Notes: generated by a model not told the origin, from the letters alone. A DNA stretch of 64,000 nt from Pseudomonas lini (GCF_030812475.1 NZ_JAUSSR010000016.1:1-64000), one strand, 5' to 3'; numbered from the stretch's first letter, positions 26,996 through 35,298 are shown. Numbers and translations are program-made.

Positions 26996-27609
26996 CTTTG
27001 CGGCGACGCGTTGGTTGGCGACGTGGGATTTTGTTATTCGCCGGCGCAGCCCTGTTGATCTTCTCGATGGTTCGAGCGCTTTCGAGCGAACCTGAGATTG
27101 CGCTGATGATTGGCGAGCCTTGGGAAGCGATGCGACAGCGCTCGAGCGCTGTGATCGATCCGGTCATTCCCGGCCATTTTTGGGGAAGATTACCAAAGTC
27201 GGATTCTCGTCTTCGTTTCCTGGAGCCGCAATACGGATTTGTGACTCCGTTAGCTCGCTTTTTTACGGTTAGTTTCGATAGTGACGGGTTAGTCAGCAGT
27301 CTCCGTATGTCCCCACAGATCGAGCCTCTCCTGCTCGACGACACGCTCAAGGTTCTGTTGGATCTGCAGGACCAATGGCGCCAAGGGGGCTGGACGCCCA
27401 TCCGGCTCAATGACTTTCCGTCGTTCGCTGACACCCCTCAATGGCGCGCACGATTACGAGACGTGAACATTGGCGGCACTGCTTACTGGCGAGCTGACGA
27501 CAAGTATCAGGTAATGCTGGGAGTTAATCGCTTCAGGGACGATAAGCGTCCCACAGAAGAGCGTTACCTCATTACGTTGCAACTTGCCACTCCATGGGGA
27601 AGTCCATGA
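26669..27609 (+). repeat. Tandem duplication, copy 1 (effector tip plus immunity)
   Basis: This segment aligns without any gap to 27662-28602 at a constant offset of 993 bp. Stop codons, ATGA overlaps and the ends of both downstream genes all sit exactly 993 bp apart. Confidence 0.9.
26992..27609 (+). CDS. Putative immunity protein 1, membrane-anchored
   Basis: A 205-residue protein overlapping the PAAR gene by 4 bp. The basic N-terminus MTLRRRVGWRRG leads into one hydrophobic helix (about 12-28) followed by a soluble domain, so the bulk is probably periplasmic and tethered to the inner membrane. I recognise no named family. Position, coupling and duplication with the effector tip suggest cognate immunity. 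The second copy at 27985 is about three-quarters identical by eye. Confidence 0.65.
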   Translation: MTLRRRVGWRRGILLFAGAALLIFSMVRALSSEPEIALMIGEPWEAMRQRSSAVIDPVIPGHFWGRLPKSDSRLRFLEPQYGFVTPLARFFTVSFDSDGLVSSLRMSPQIEPLLLDDTLKVLLDLQDQWRQGGWTPIRLNDFPSFADTPQWRARLRDVNIGGTAYWRADDKYQVMLGVNRFRDDKRPTEERYLITLQLATPWGSP

Positions 27610-27637
27610 GACTGCGTTTCGAGAAAAGGACGCAACA

Positions 27638-27988
27638 ATGGTTCCGATCAAAACACATTTACAGAAGAACATCCTGCAACCAGCGATGTACAACAACGTG
27701 CAATTGGTACGTTTGCTACGTGGCAACCATTTCTCCTATTTCACGAATTTCCCCTCCGATGCTGCGGCAGCGGTTGAGCTGACTCTGGCCAGCCAGTGCC
27801 ATTCCAGTGAAGACGGGCGCACCGTGGGCTTCAGCAATGAATACTTTGCCAACCTGGCCGATATCCATCAGCGCATGCCTTTCGTACTCAAGGCCGCGGC
27901 GCAATTTGATGAGCTGCTACGACGCTCTGATCGTCATCTGATCGAACAGGCGATTCTGGACATTGCCGCTGGACGGGGTGTGCGATGA
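27638..27988 (+). CDS. Orphan effector C-terminal tip (116 aa)
   Basis: Residues from about 11 onward (NILQPAMYNNVQLVRLLRGN to AAGRGVR) repeat the last ~107 residues of the PAAR protein with roughly three-quarters identity. The PAAR domain, linker and first ~240 residues of the C-terminal region are absent. A new start, ATG 27638 after GAGAAAAGGA, creates the frame; an upstream start at 27584 would overlap the immunity gene. It overlaps the next gene by ATGA. It could be a silent recombination cassette or an expressed accessory protein. Confidence 0.7.
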   Translation: MVPIKTHLQKNILQPAMYNNVQLVRLLRGNHFSYFTNFPSDAAAAVELTLASQCHSSEDGRTVGFSNEYFANLADIHQRMPFVLKAAAQFDELLRRSDRHLIEQAILDIAAGRGVR

Positions 27989-28602
27989 ATCTGGTGCGCC
28001 GCATGAATTGGCGACGGAAGGTTTTGGCCATTGCAGTCGCGGCTCTGCTGACAATGGCGGTGATGCGAGCGCTATCGGATGAGCCGGAAATTGCGCTAGT
28101 GATCGGCGAACCTTGGGAAGCCATGCGCCTGCGCTCCAGCGCGGTCATTGATCCGGTTTTTCCTGGGTACTCCTGGTTCAATACACCCAAGTCTGACGCG
28201 CGCCTACGTTTTATCGATTATCAATTTGGGTTCGTGACCCCGTTGGCTCGCTTTTTTACGGTTAGTTTCGATCGTGATGGGTTAGTCAGAAGTCTCCGCA
28301 TGTCCCCGCAAATCGAGCCGCTGTTACTCGACGATACACTCAAGGTCGTGCTGGATTTGCAGGAGCAATGGCGCCACGGCGGCTGGATACCCGTTCGGGT
28401 CAACGACGACCCACCATTTGCTGACACTCCCGAATGGCGGGCCCGATTGCGAGACGTGAATAAAGGAGGCACGTCTACCTGGCAAGCAGGTAATCAGTAT
28501 CAAGTGATGCTGGTGGTCAATCGCTTCAGAGACGACAAGCGCCCCAAAGAGGAGCGTTATCTTATCAAGTTACAAGTTGCCAGGCCGTGGGTGAATCCTT
28601 GA
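27662..28602 (+). repeat. Tandem duplication, copy 2 (effector tip plus immunity)
   Basis: Gap-free counterpart of 26669-27609. The left junction lies near 27660; upstream of it no similarity to the matching PAAR-gene segment remains. The block around 28240-28320 is much closer to its partner than the immunity N-terminal region, which may point to gene conversion or selection. Confidence 0.9.
27985..28602 (+). CDS. Putative immunity protein 2, membrane-anchored
   Basis: A 205-residue paralogue of the 26992 protein with the same layout: basic N-terminus, one helix (about 12-27) and a soluble domain. The conserved cores EPEIALVIGEPWEAM and FVTPLARFFTVSF are shared. Differences cluster at the N-terminus and around residues 58-80 and 165-175, which would suit altered partner specificity. 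It is coupled to the orphan tip by ATGA. Confidence 0.65.
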   Translation: MNLVRRMNWRRKVLAIAVAALLTMAVMRALSDEPEIALVIGEPWEAMRLRSSAVIDPVFPGYSWFNTPKSDARLRFIDYQFGFVTPLARFFTVSFDRDGLVRSLRMSPQIEPLLLDDTLKVVLDLQEQWRHGGWIPVRVNDDPPFADTPEWRARLRDVNKGGTSTWQAGNQYQVMLVVNRFRDDKRPKEERYLIKLQVARPWVNP

Positions 28603-28688
28603 CTTCGCGAGTCGAAGGCATAAGTAACGCTCTCATTTGGCCGAGAATTTATGCAGCTTAAGAGTTATTTTAATGGAGTAGATTAGAC

Positions 28689-29063
28689 ATGGTGCTACGC
28701 ATTCTTTGGTCAGCAATGTATCTAATTGGAGGCGTCTTGCCTGCTTTCGGATTGGCTCTGCTAACCTCGTTCCTTATGATTTCAGGGGAAGCCTTTGGCA
28801 TAATAATAAGTATATTCATATGGTCAGGGGCCGCTGGTCTAGGTTTGGCGGCGCTGAATACGCCCAAAGATACCGGGTCGCGTCGCAGGCGTATTGTTTC
28901 GGTAATGTTAATAATGGGGTTGATAGTCATGTCCCCAGTATTGTTTGTTTCGTTAGAGAACCCCAGCGACAAGGTTTGGTTTAATGCGTCAATTTTGGGT
29001 CCGACATTATTGGCATTTCTATATCTCGGGCAGGCTGCGTTTATTTCTAGCTCCGACAAGTGA
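28689..29063 (+). CDS. Small AT-rich four-helix membrane protein
   Basis: A 124-residue hydrophobic protein with four predicted helices (about 7-28, 32-54, 70-88 and 98-118) and a basic loop DTGSRRRR. No family is recognised. Codons are AT-rich (runs such as ATAATAATAAGTATA), unlike the flanking core genes, pointing to recent transfer with the island. It could be a third immunity-type or an unrelated cargo protein. ATG 28689 follows GGAG at 28675-28678. Confidence 0.55.
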   Translation: MVLRILWSAMYLIGGVLPAFGLALLTSFLMISGEAFGIIISIFIWSGAAGLGLAALNTPKDTGSRRRRIVSVMLIMGLIVMSPVLFVSLENPSDKVWFNASILGPTLLAFLYLGQAAFISSSDK

Positions 29064-29157
29064 TGACGCTCAGCCCTGAATATGCCCTCTGGAGTTTGCT
29101 TTGCGTTGGTAAGTTAGAAGTCACAAGACGTGATGTAATTGGCTGATAATTCATCCC

Positions 29158-29190
29158 AAAAAAATACCCCGCACTTGGCGGGGCATTTTT
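29158..29190 (-). terminator. Rho-independent terminator of ilvD
   Basis: On the minus strand, GCGGGG-CAAGT-CCCCGC-type stem-loop is followed by seven T's, 18 bp after the ilvD stop. A T-run on the other side makes it potentially bidirectional, also ending rightward transcripts from the island. Confidence 0.85.
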
Positions 29191-29207
29191 ATTGCGACAA
29201 CTGACGC

Positions 29208-31049
29208 TTACAGCCCATCAAGCATCGCCTTGTTACGCACAGCACCCTTGTCGGCACTGGTCGCCAGCAAGGCATAGGCCTTCAACGCAGTAGTCACCTT
29301 ACGCGGACGCTTCTCCACCGGTTTCCAACCCTTCTGATCCTGCTCAGCCCGGCGACCGGCCATCTCTTCATCGCTGATCAACAGGTTGATCGAACGGTTC
29401 GGAATGTCGATCAACACCTTGTCGCCGTCCTGCACCAGACCGATCGCGCCGCCAGCCGCCGCTTCCGGCGAAGCATGGCCGATGGACAGGCCCGAAGTAC
29501 CGCCGGAGAAACGGCCATCGGTGAGCAGGGCGCAGGCTTTGCCCAGGCCTTTGGATTTCAGGTAGGACGTCGGGTACAGCATTTCCTGCATGCCCGGGCC
29601 GCCTTTCGGGCCTTCGTAACGGATGATCACGATGTCGCCGGCCTTCACTTCATCGGCGAGGATGCCGCGTACGGCGCTGTCCTGGCTTTCGAAGATCTTC
29701 GCGTTGCCTTCGAAGACATGGATCGACTCGTCGACGCCGGCCGTTTTCACCACGCAGCCGTCCTGGGCGATGTTGCCGTAGAGAACGGCCAGGCCGCCTT
29801 CTTTCGAATAGGCGTGTTCGACACTGCGGATGCAGCCGTTTTCACGATCGTCGTCCAGGGTTTCCCAACGGGTCGACTGGCTGAAAGCTGTTTGCGTCGG
29901 GATACCCGCCGGGCCGGCCTTGAAGAAGTGATGCACCGCTTCGTCGTCGGTCTGGGTGATGTCCCACTTGGCGATGCCTTCGGCCAGGGTCTTGCTGTGT
30001 ACGGTCGGCAGGTCGGTGTGCAGCAAGCCGCCACGGGACAGCGAGCCGAGGATGCTGAAGATCCCGCCGGCGCGGTGCACGTCTTCCATGTGGTACTTCT
30101 GGATGTTCGGCGCGACTTTGCACAGTTGCGGCACGTGGCGTGAAAGACGGTCGATGTCGCGCAGGTCGAAATCGATCTCGGCTTCCTGGGCCGCGGCCAG
30201 CAAGTGCAGGATGGTGTTGGTGGAACCGCCCATGGCGATGTCCAGGGTCATGGCGTTTTCGAACGCCTTGAAATTGGCGATGTTGCGCGGCAACACCGAC
30301 TCATCGTTGTCGGTGTAGTAACGCTTGCACAGCTCGACGATGGTGCGGCCGGCCTGCAGGAACAGCTGTTCGCGGTCGCTGTGGGTGGCCAGGGTTGAAC
30401 CGTTGCCCGGCAATGCCAGGCCCAGCGCTTCAACCAGGCAGTTCATCGAGTTGGCGGTGAACATGCCGGAGCACGAACCGCACGTCGGGCAGGCGCTGCG
30501 CTCGTACTCCGCAACCTTCTCGTCAGAAGCGCTGGAGTCCGCGGCGATCACCATGGCGTCGACCAGGTCGAGGCCGTGGCTGGCCAGTTTGGTCTTGCCG
30601 GCTTCCATCGGGCCGCCGGAAACGAAGATCACCGGAATGTTCAGGCGCAGGGCGGCCATCAGCATGCCAGGGGTGATCTTGTCGCAGTTGGAGATGCAGA
30701 CAATGGCGTCGGCGCAGTGGGCGTTGACCATGTATTCGACGGAGTCGGCGATGATCTCGCGGCTCGGCAGCGAATACAGCATGCCGTCGTGACCCATGGC
30801 GATGCCGTCATCCACGGCGATGGTGTTGAATTCTTTCGCTACACCGCCAGCGCGTTCGATCTCGCGGGCGACCAGTTGGCCCAGGTCCTTGAGGTGGACG
30901 TGGCCCGGTACGAACTGGGTGAAGGAGTTGGCAATGGCGATGATCGGCTTTTTGAAGTCGTCATCTTTCATCCCCGTGGCGCGCCACAATGCGCGGGCAC
31001 CGGCCATGTTGCGGCCGTGGGTGGATGTTTTCGAGCGGTAATCAGGCAT
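29208..31049 (-). CDS. ilvD: Dihydroxy-acid dehydratase
   Basis: Fe-S dehydratase of branched-chain amino acid synthesis, converting 2,3-dihydroxy-3-methylbutanoate/pentanoate to the 2-oxo acids. The 613-residue protein shows the cluster cysteines in CISNCDKITPGM (near 122-126) and CPTCGSCSGMFTANSMNCL (near 192-205), plus the family motif DGRFSGGTSGLSIGH near 520. It is a lone transcription unit with its own terminator. Confidence 0.97.
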   Translation of the reverse strand: MPDYRSKTSTHGRNMAGARALWRATGMKDDDFKKPIIAIANSFTQFVPGHVHLKDLGQLVAREIERAGGVAKEFNTIAVDDGIAMGHDGMLYSLPSREIIADSVEYMVNAHCADAIVCISNCDKITPGMLMAALRLNIPVIFVSGGPMEAGKTKLASHGLDLVDAMVIAADSSASDEKVAEYERSACPTCGSCSGMFTANSMNCLVEALGLALPGNGSTLATHSDREQLFLQAGRTIVELCKRYYTDNDESVLPRNIANFKAFENAMTLDIAMGGSTNTILHLLAAAQEAEIDFDLRDIDRLSRHVPQLCKVAPNIQKYHMEDVHRAGGIFSILGSLSRGGLLHTDLPTVHSKTLAEGIAKWDITQTDDEAVHHFFKAGPAGIPTQTAFSQSTRWETLDDDRENGCIRSVEHAYSKEGGLAVLYGNIAQDGCVVKTAGVDESIHVFEGNAKIFESQDSAVRGILADEVKAGDIVIIRYEGPKGGPGMQEMLYPTSYLKSKGLGKACALLTDGRFSGGTSGLSIGHASPEAAAGGAIGLVQDGDKVLIDIPNRSINLLISDEEMAGRRAEQDQKGWKPVEKRPRKVTTALKAYALLATSADKGAVRNKAMLDGL

Positions 31050-31485
31050 GAAGCACTCCGGGCGGTTAATCAGGTATCAAAAGGGAAGTGAGCTTCTATT
31101 GACGTCTGGAACACCCGGTAATGGCCGTGTGTCTGGAAGTTGCCGATAACTTTGCGGGATCGCCGCGCGCTTCAGCTTGAGCTCATAAACCCGCCGGGGG
31201 ATGACTGGCGATGAATGTGGCGATTCTACACGGCTGGCGGTGGGAGGGAATGCCTCCAAGCCATTCATGAGACATGTGGAATAACGCAATCCTGTAGGAG
31301 CGAGCATGCTCGCGATGAACCTGAGAACGCCGCTGGGTGTCAGACACCCAGCGTTATCGTTAACGACCATCGCGAGCATGCTCGCTCCTACAGATAAAAC
31401 GACATAATTCGATTCTCTATTATCACGACAGCTTCGCACGTGGCGTCTAACGTTTTCTCTTCCATCCATTGAAGAGGACGACGGA
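31050..31485. other. Region between ilvD and the REP transposase
   Basis: 436 bp. It contains the ilvD leader, a REPIN (31293-31392) and, close to the transposase gene, an AT-rich segment (31398-31430) likely to hold its promoter. No other gene is supported. Confidence 0.5.
31293..31392. repeat. REPIN upstream of the REP transposase
   Basis: TGTAGGAGCGAGCATGCTCG and its mirror are separated by a spacer with its own dyad GCTGGGTGT-CAG-ACACCCAGC. Almost the same element recurs downstream of the transposase at 31973. Confidence 0.92.
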
Positions 31486-31944
31486 ATGTCCAACACGCCA
31501 CACGGCCACCGTTTGCGCTCAGGCCGGCACTCAGAACAGGGCCGCAATTACCTGCTCACCGCTGTAACCCACGAACGAAGCCCGGTTTTCAAGGATTGGC
31601 GTATGGGACGACTTCTCGTGCACGAATTCAGAAGGGCGCATGAAGCCGGAAAGGTTACCTCCATCGCTTGGGTAGTCATGCCGGATCACTTCCACTGGCT
31701 GATTGAGTTGCACAGCGGTGATTTGCCGAAACTGATGCAAGCCACCAAAGCCCAAAGTGCTCGCGCTATCAACCTGAAGCGAGGTCAGCCGGAGAGGCTA
31801 TGGCAGAAGGGCTATTTCGACCGGGCGTTGCGCTGGGAGGAGGATCTGAAAGTGGCCGCTCGATACATCATCGCCAACCCGTTACGCGCGGGGCTTGTCG
31901 ACCACGTCGGTGAATATCCGCTGTGGGATGCAATGTGGTTCTGA
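31486..31944 (+). CDS. REP-associated tyrosine transposase (RAYT)
   Basis: A 152-residue Y1/HUH nuclease of the IS200/IS605-related TnpA-REP family. The HUH motif is in VMPDHFHWLIEL (about residues 65-76). The catalytic Tyr is probably in QKGYFDRALRWEED (about 110). The ending YIIANPLRAGLVDHVGEYPLWD is typical. It is flanked by two near-identical REPINs, as expected for a RAYT acting on REP hairpins. Intact by length. Confidence 0.9.
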   Translation: MSNTPHGHRLRSGRHSEQGRNYLLTAVTHERSPVFKDWRMGRLLVHEFRRAHEAGKVTSIAWVVMPDHFHWLIELHSGDLPKLMQATKAQSARAINLKRGQPERLWQKGYFDRALRWEEDLKVAARYIIANPLRAGLVDHVGEYPLWDAMWF

Positions 31945-31972
31945 CGCGCCTTTAACGCCCTCTGTAGGAGCG

Positions 31973-32062
31973 AGCACGCTCGCGATGAACCAGAAAACGC
32001 TGCTGGGTGTCAGACACCCAGCGTTATCGTTAGCGACCATCGCGAGCGTGCTCGCTCCTACA
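31973..32062. repeat. REPIN downstream of the REP transposase
   Basis: TGTAGGAGCGAGCACGCTCG with mirrored end GAGCGTGCTCGCTCCTACA. The spacer repeats GCTGGGTGTCAGACACCCAGC seen in the upstream copy. The stem change AT to AC is compensated in the other arm (AT to GT), so pairing is kept. Confidence 0.92.
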
Positions 32063-32074
32063 GGGGGACAGGGG

Positions 32075-33271
32075 TTAGCTGTTTGGCAGCAACCGGCACG
32101 TAATGCTCTTGATGTAACGAGTCTCGGCAATCGCCGGGTGAACGGGATGATCCGGCCCTTGGCCGCCGCGTTCCAGCATCTGGATGTTGCGGTCCAGGTG
32201 GCGGGCGCTGGTCAGCAGGATGTTCTGCAGATCGTCTTCCGGCAGGTGCATCGAGCACGAAGCGCTGATCAGGATGCCGTCTTTACTGAGCAGGCGCATG
32301 GCTTGCTCGTTCAGGCGGCGGTAGGCGCCTTCGCCGTTCTTCATGTCTTTCTTGCGTTTGATGAATGCCGGCGGGTCGGCGACGATGACGTCGAAGCGTT
32401 CTTCGCTGGCTTTCAATTCCTTCAGGGCTTCGAACACGTCGCCTTCGATGCAGGTCATCTTCTCGGCGAAGCCGTTCAACGCGGCGTTGCGCTCGACGCC
32501 GTCGAGGGCGAAGGCCGAAGCGTCGACGCAGAACACTTCACTGGCGCCGAACGCGGCGGCTTGCACGCCCCAGCCGCCGATGTAGCTGTACAGGTCCAGT
32601 ACGCGTTTGCCTTTGGCGTAGGGTGCCAAACGTGCGCGGTTCATGCGGTGATCATAGAACCAGCCGGTCTTCTGGCCCTGGATGACGGGCGCTTCGAATT
32701 TCACGCCGTTCTCTTCCAGCGCGACCCATTCCGGCACCAGGCCGAACACGGTTTCGACGTAGCGGTTGAGGCCTTCGGCATCGCGTGCGGCGGAATCGTT
32801 CTTGAACAGAATGCCGCTTGGCTTGATGACTTGAGTCAGCGCCGCGATCACGTCTTCTTTATGGGCTTCCATGGTCGCCGAGGCGATCTGCACCACCAGG
32901 ATGTCGCCGAAACGATCGACCACCAGACCTGGCAGCAGGTCGGAGTCGCCGTAGACCAGGCGGTAGAACGGCTTGTCGAACAGGCGCTCGCGCAGGGACA
33001 GGGCCACGTTCAGGCGGTGCACCAGCAGCGATTTATCCAGCGGCAACTTGATATCCCGCGACAGCAGGCGCGCACAGATCAGGTTGTTCGGGCTCATGGC
33101 AACGATGCCCAGCGGCTTGCCGCTGGCGGCTTCGAGGATCGCCTGATCACCGGCCTTGAAGCCGTGCAACGGCGTGGCGGCGACATCGATTTCGTTGCTG
33201 TAGACCCACAGGTGGCCGTTTCGCAGGCGTCGGTCGGCGTTGGCTTTGAGGCGCAGGCTAGGCAGGGACAT
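32075..33271 (-). CDS. rlmI: 23S rRNA (cytosine1962-C5)-methyltransferase RlmI-type
   Basis: A 398-residue SAM-dependent methyltransferase: an N-terminal PUA domain (about 1-80), an RFGD/EEN middle region, and a Rossmann domain with VLDLYSYIGGWGVQAA near 220 and the catalytic DPPAFIKRKKDM near 290. The ATG at 33271 (MSLPSLRLKANADRRLRNGH) gives the usual length; the frame upstream to 33427 crosses REP sequence and is not used. Confidence 0.92.
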   Translation of the reverse strand: MSLPSLRLKANADRRLRNGHLWVYSNEIDVAATPLHGFKAGDQAILEAASGKPLGIVAMSPNNLICARLLSRDIKLPLDKSLLVHRLNVALSLRERLFDKPFYRLVYGDSDLLPGLVVDRFGDILVVQIASATMEAHKEDVIAALTQVIKPSGILFKNDSAARDAEGLNRYVETVFGLVPEWVALEENGVKFEAPVIQGQKTGWFYDHRMNRARLAPYAKGKRVLDLYSYIGGWGVQAAAFGASEVFCVDASAFALDGVERNAALNGFAEKMTCIEGDVFEALKELKASEERFDVIVADPPAFIKRKKDMKNGEGAYRRLNEQAMRLLSKDGILISASCSMHLPEDDLQNILLTSARHLDRNIQMLERGGQGPDHPVHPAIAETRYIKSITCRLLPNS

Positions 33272-33591
33272 GACGTCGCTCCGGAAAAAAGAGCGGGAGT
33301 ATAGCGTGTTGCGACTTGTGACGGGCTTGGTGGCGATGAAACGCGGACGACGTCTTCGCCGGCAAGCCGGTCTCGCTCCCACAGTGATTTCCAGTGAACT
33401 CAAGATTTGTGTGCGACGCAGATCCACTGTGGGAGCGAGCCTGCTCGCGAAAGCGGTTTCGAATTTTACGCAGAGGACGTGCTAATCAATTCACGATTAA
33501 ACGCAGCAATATCAACGGCGATTGGCACGTCGGTGTGTCGGATCCAACTTCTTAACGGTTAGAATTGCCACCTGACCCTGAGTGCGTATTT
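33272..33591. other. Divergent rlmI-HDOD intergenic region
   Basis: 320 bp holding a REP pair (33354-33452) and, near the HDOD gene, TAGAAT at 33560-33565 as a possible -10 box. No gene is supported. Confidence 0.5.
33354..33452. repeat. REP pair in a divergent gap
   Basis: CTTCGCCGGCAAGCCGGTCTCGCTCCCACA at 33354-33383 faces TGTGGGAGCGAGCCTGCTCGCGAA at 33429-33452. The left unit has two extra bases in its stem. Confidence 0.8.
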
Positions 33592-34461
33592 ATGTTCCAA
33601 GAGCTGACCACTGAACAGATCCGACAGTCCCTGCAAGGCATCAGCGTGCCGGCCCAACCGCAAATCATGGTGGATTTGCAGATGGAGCAGTACATGCCCG
33701 ACCCGGATCTGGACGTGATCGCCAGGTTGATCTCCCAAGACCCTGGCCTCTCTGGCTCGTTGCTGAAAATCGTCAATTCGCCCTATTACGGCTTGAGCAA
33801 CAAGATTGCCTCGATCAAGCGGGCGGTGAATCTGCTGGGCAGCCGGTCGATCATCAACCTGATCAACGCACAGTCGATCAAAGGCGAAATGAACGACGAC
33901 ACCATTGTCACCTTGAACCGTTTCTGGGACACCGCCCAGGATGTGGCGATGACCTGCCTGAACCTGGCCAGGCACATCGGCACCCAGGCGGGCGATGAAG
34001 CATATGCACTGGGCCTGTTCCACGATTGTGGCGTACCCTTGATGCTCCAGCGTTTCCCGAACTACATGAGCGTTCTGGAAGAGGCCTACGCCAGCGCCAG
34101 TGCGGAATGCCGGGTGGTGGACACCGAGAATCGGATGTTCAACACTAACCATGCAGTGGTCGGTTATTACACAGCCAAGTCCTGGCGCCTGCCGGAGCAT
34201 GTGACCACGGCCATTGCCAATCACCATAATGCCCTGGCGATCTTCAGCGATGATTCGTCGCGCAACAGCCAGCTGAAAAACCTGCTGGGGATCCTGAAGA
34301 TGGCCGAGCACATCTGTGCGTCTTGTCGGGTGCTGGGTAACCAGACCGAGGACCACGAGTGGAACAGCATCGGGCCCTTGGTTCTCGATCACGCCGGCCT
34401 CTCGGATTACGACTTCGAGACCCTCACACAAACCCTTCGCGACCTCAGCGCTCATCGCTGA
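33592..34461 (+). CDS. HDOD-domain signalling protein
   Basis: A 289-residue stand-alone HDOD protein. The fold is visible from PDLDVIARLISQDPGLSGSLLKIVNSPYYGLSN (about 40-72) through LGLFHDCGVPLMLQRFP (about 140) and NHHNAL (about 215). HDOD proteins are related to HD phosphohydrolases but usually lack catalysis and act as regulatory scaffolds. The ATG at 33592 is preferred to 33565. mutM follows 24 bp later on the same strand. Confidence 0.88.
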   Translation: MFQELTTEQIRQSLQGISVPAQPQIMVDLQMEQYMPDPDLDVIARLISQDPGLSGSLLKIVNSPYYGLSNKIASIKRAVNLLGSRSIINLINAQSIKGEMNDDTIVTLNRFWDTAQDVAMTCLNLARHIGTQAGDEAYALGLFHDCGVPLMLQRFPNYMSVLEEAYASASAECRVVDTENRMFNTNHAVVGYYTAKSWRLPEHVTTAIANHHNALAIFSDDSSRNSQLKNLLGILKMAEHICASCRVLGNQTEDHEWNSIGPLVLDHAGLSDYDFETLTQTLRDLSAHR

Positions 34462-34485
34462 GCGACAGCCTGATTCGAGAGCCCT

Positions 34486-35298
34486 ATGCCTGAACTGCCG
34501 GAAGTCGAAACCACCCGCCGCGGGATTGCGCCACACCTGGAAGGCCAGCGCGTCAGCCGGGTCATCGTGCGGGATCGCCGTCTGCGTTGGCCGATCCCGG
34601 AAGACCTCGATGTGCGGCTGTCCGGCCAGCGCATCGTGCTGGTGGAACGACGGGCCAAGTACCTGCTGATCAATGCCGAAGTTGGCACACTTATCAGTCA
34701 TTTGGGGATGTCGGGCAATTTGCGTCTGGTGGAAGTCGGCATGCCGGCGGCCAAGCACGAGCATGTGGACATCGAGCTGGAATCGGGGCTGGCCCTGCGC
34801 TATACCGACCCGCGCCGGTTTGGCGCGATGCTCTGGAGTCTGGATCCGCTCAACCATGAATTACTGATTCGCCTGGGGCCGGAGCCGTTGACCGATCTGT
34901 TCGATGGCGAGCGTTTATTTCAGCTGTCGCGAGCACGCTCCATGGCGGTCAAGCCGTTCATCATGGACAACGCGGTCGTGGTCGGTGTCGGCAATATCTA
35001 CGCCACCGAAGCGCTGTTCGCCGCAGGCATCGACCCGCGCCGGGAGGCGAAAAGCATTTCCCGGGCGCGCTATCTGAAGTTGGCGATAGAGATCAAACGC
35101 ATCCTCGCACACGCCATCGAGCGCGGCGGCACCACATTGCGCGATTTTATCGGCGGTGACGGTCAACCCGGTTACTTCCAGCAGGAATTGTTCGTTTACG
35201 GCCGCGGCAATGAGCATTGTAAGATCTGCGCAACGCAATTGCGGGAAGTCAAACTCGGGCAGCGTGCCAGCGTGTTTTGCCCGCGTTGTCAAAGCTGA
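34486..35298 (+). CDS. mutM: Formamidopyrimidine-DNA glycosylase
   Basis: Base-excision repair glycosylase/AP lyase removing 8-oxoguanine and formamidopyrimidines. The 270-residue product begins MPELPEVE, so the catalytic N-terminal Pro and Glu are present. Other landmarks are the H2TH region with VVGVGNIYATEALF and a C-terminal zinc finger CKIC-X16-CPRC (about 245-268). Confidence 0.97.
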   Translation: MPELPEVETTRRGIAPHLEGQRVSRVIVRDRRLRWPIPEDLDVRLSGQRIVLVERRAKYLLINAEVGTLISHLGMSGNLRLVEVGMPAAKHEHVDIELESGLALRYTDPRRFGAMLWSLDPLNHELLIRLGPEPLTDLFDGERLFQLSRARSMAVKPFIMDNAVVVGVGNIYATEALFAAGIDPRREAKSISRARYLKLAIEIKRILAHAIERGGTTLRDFIGGDGQPGYFQQELFVYGRGNEHCKICATQLREVKLGQRASVFCPRCQS

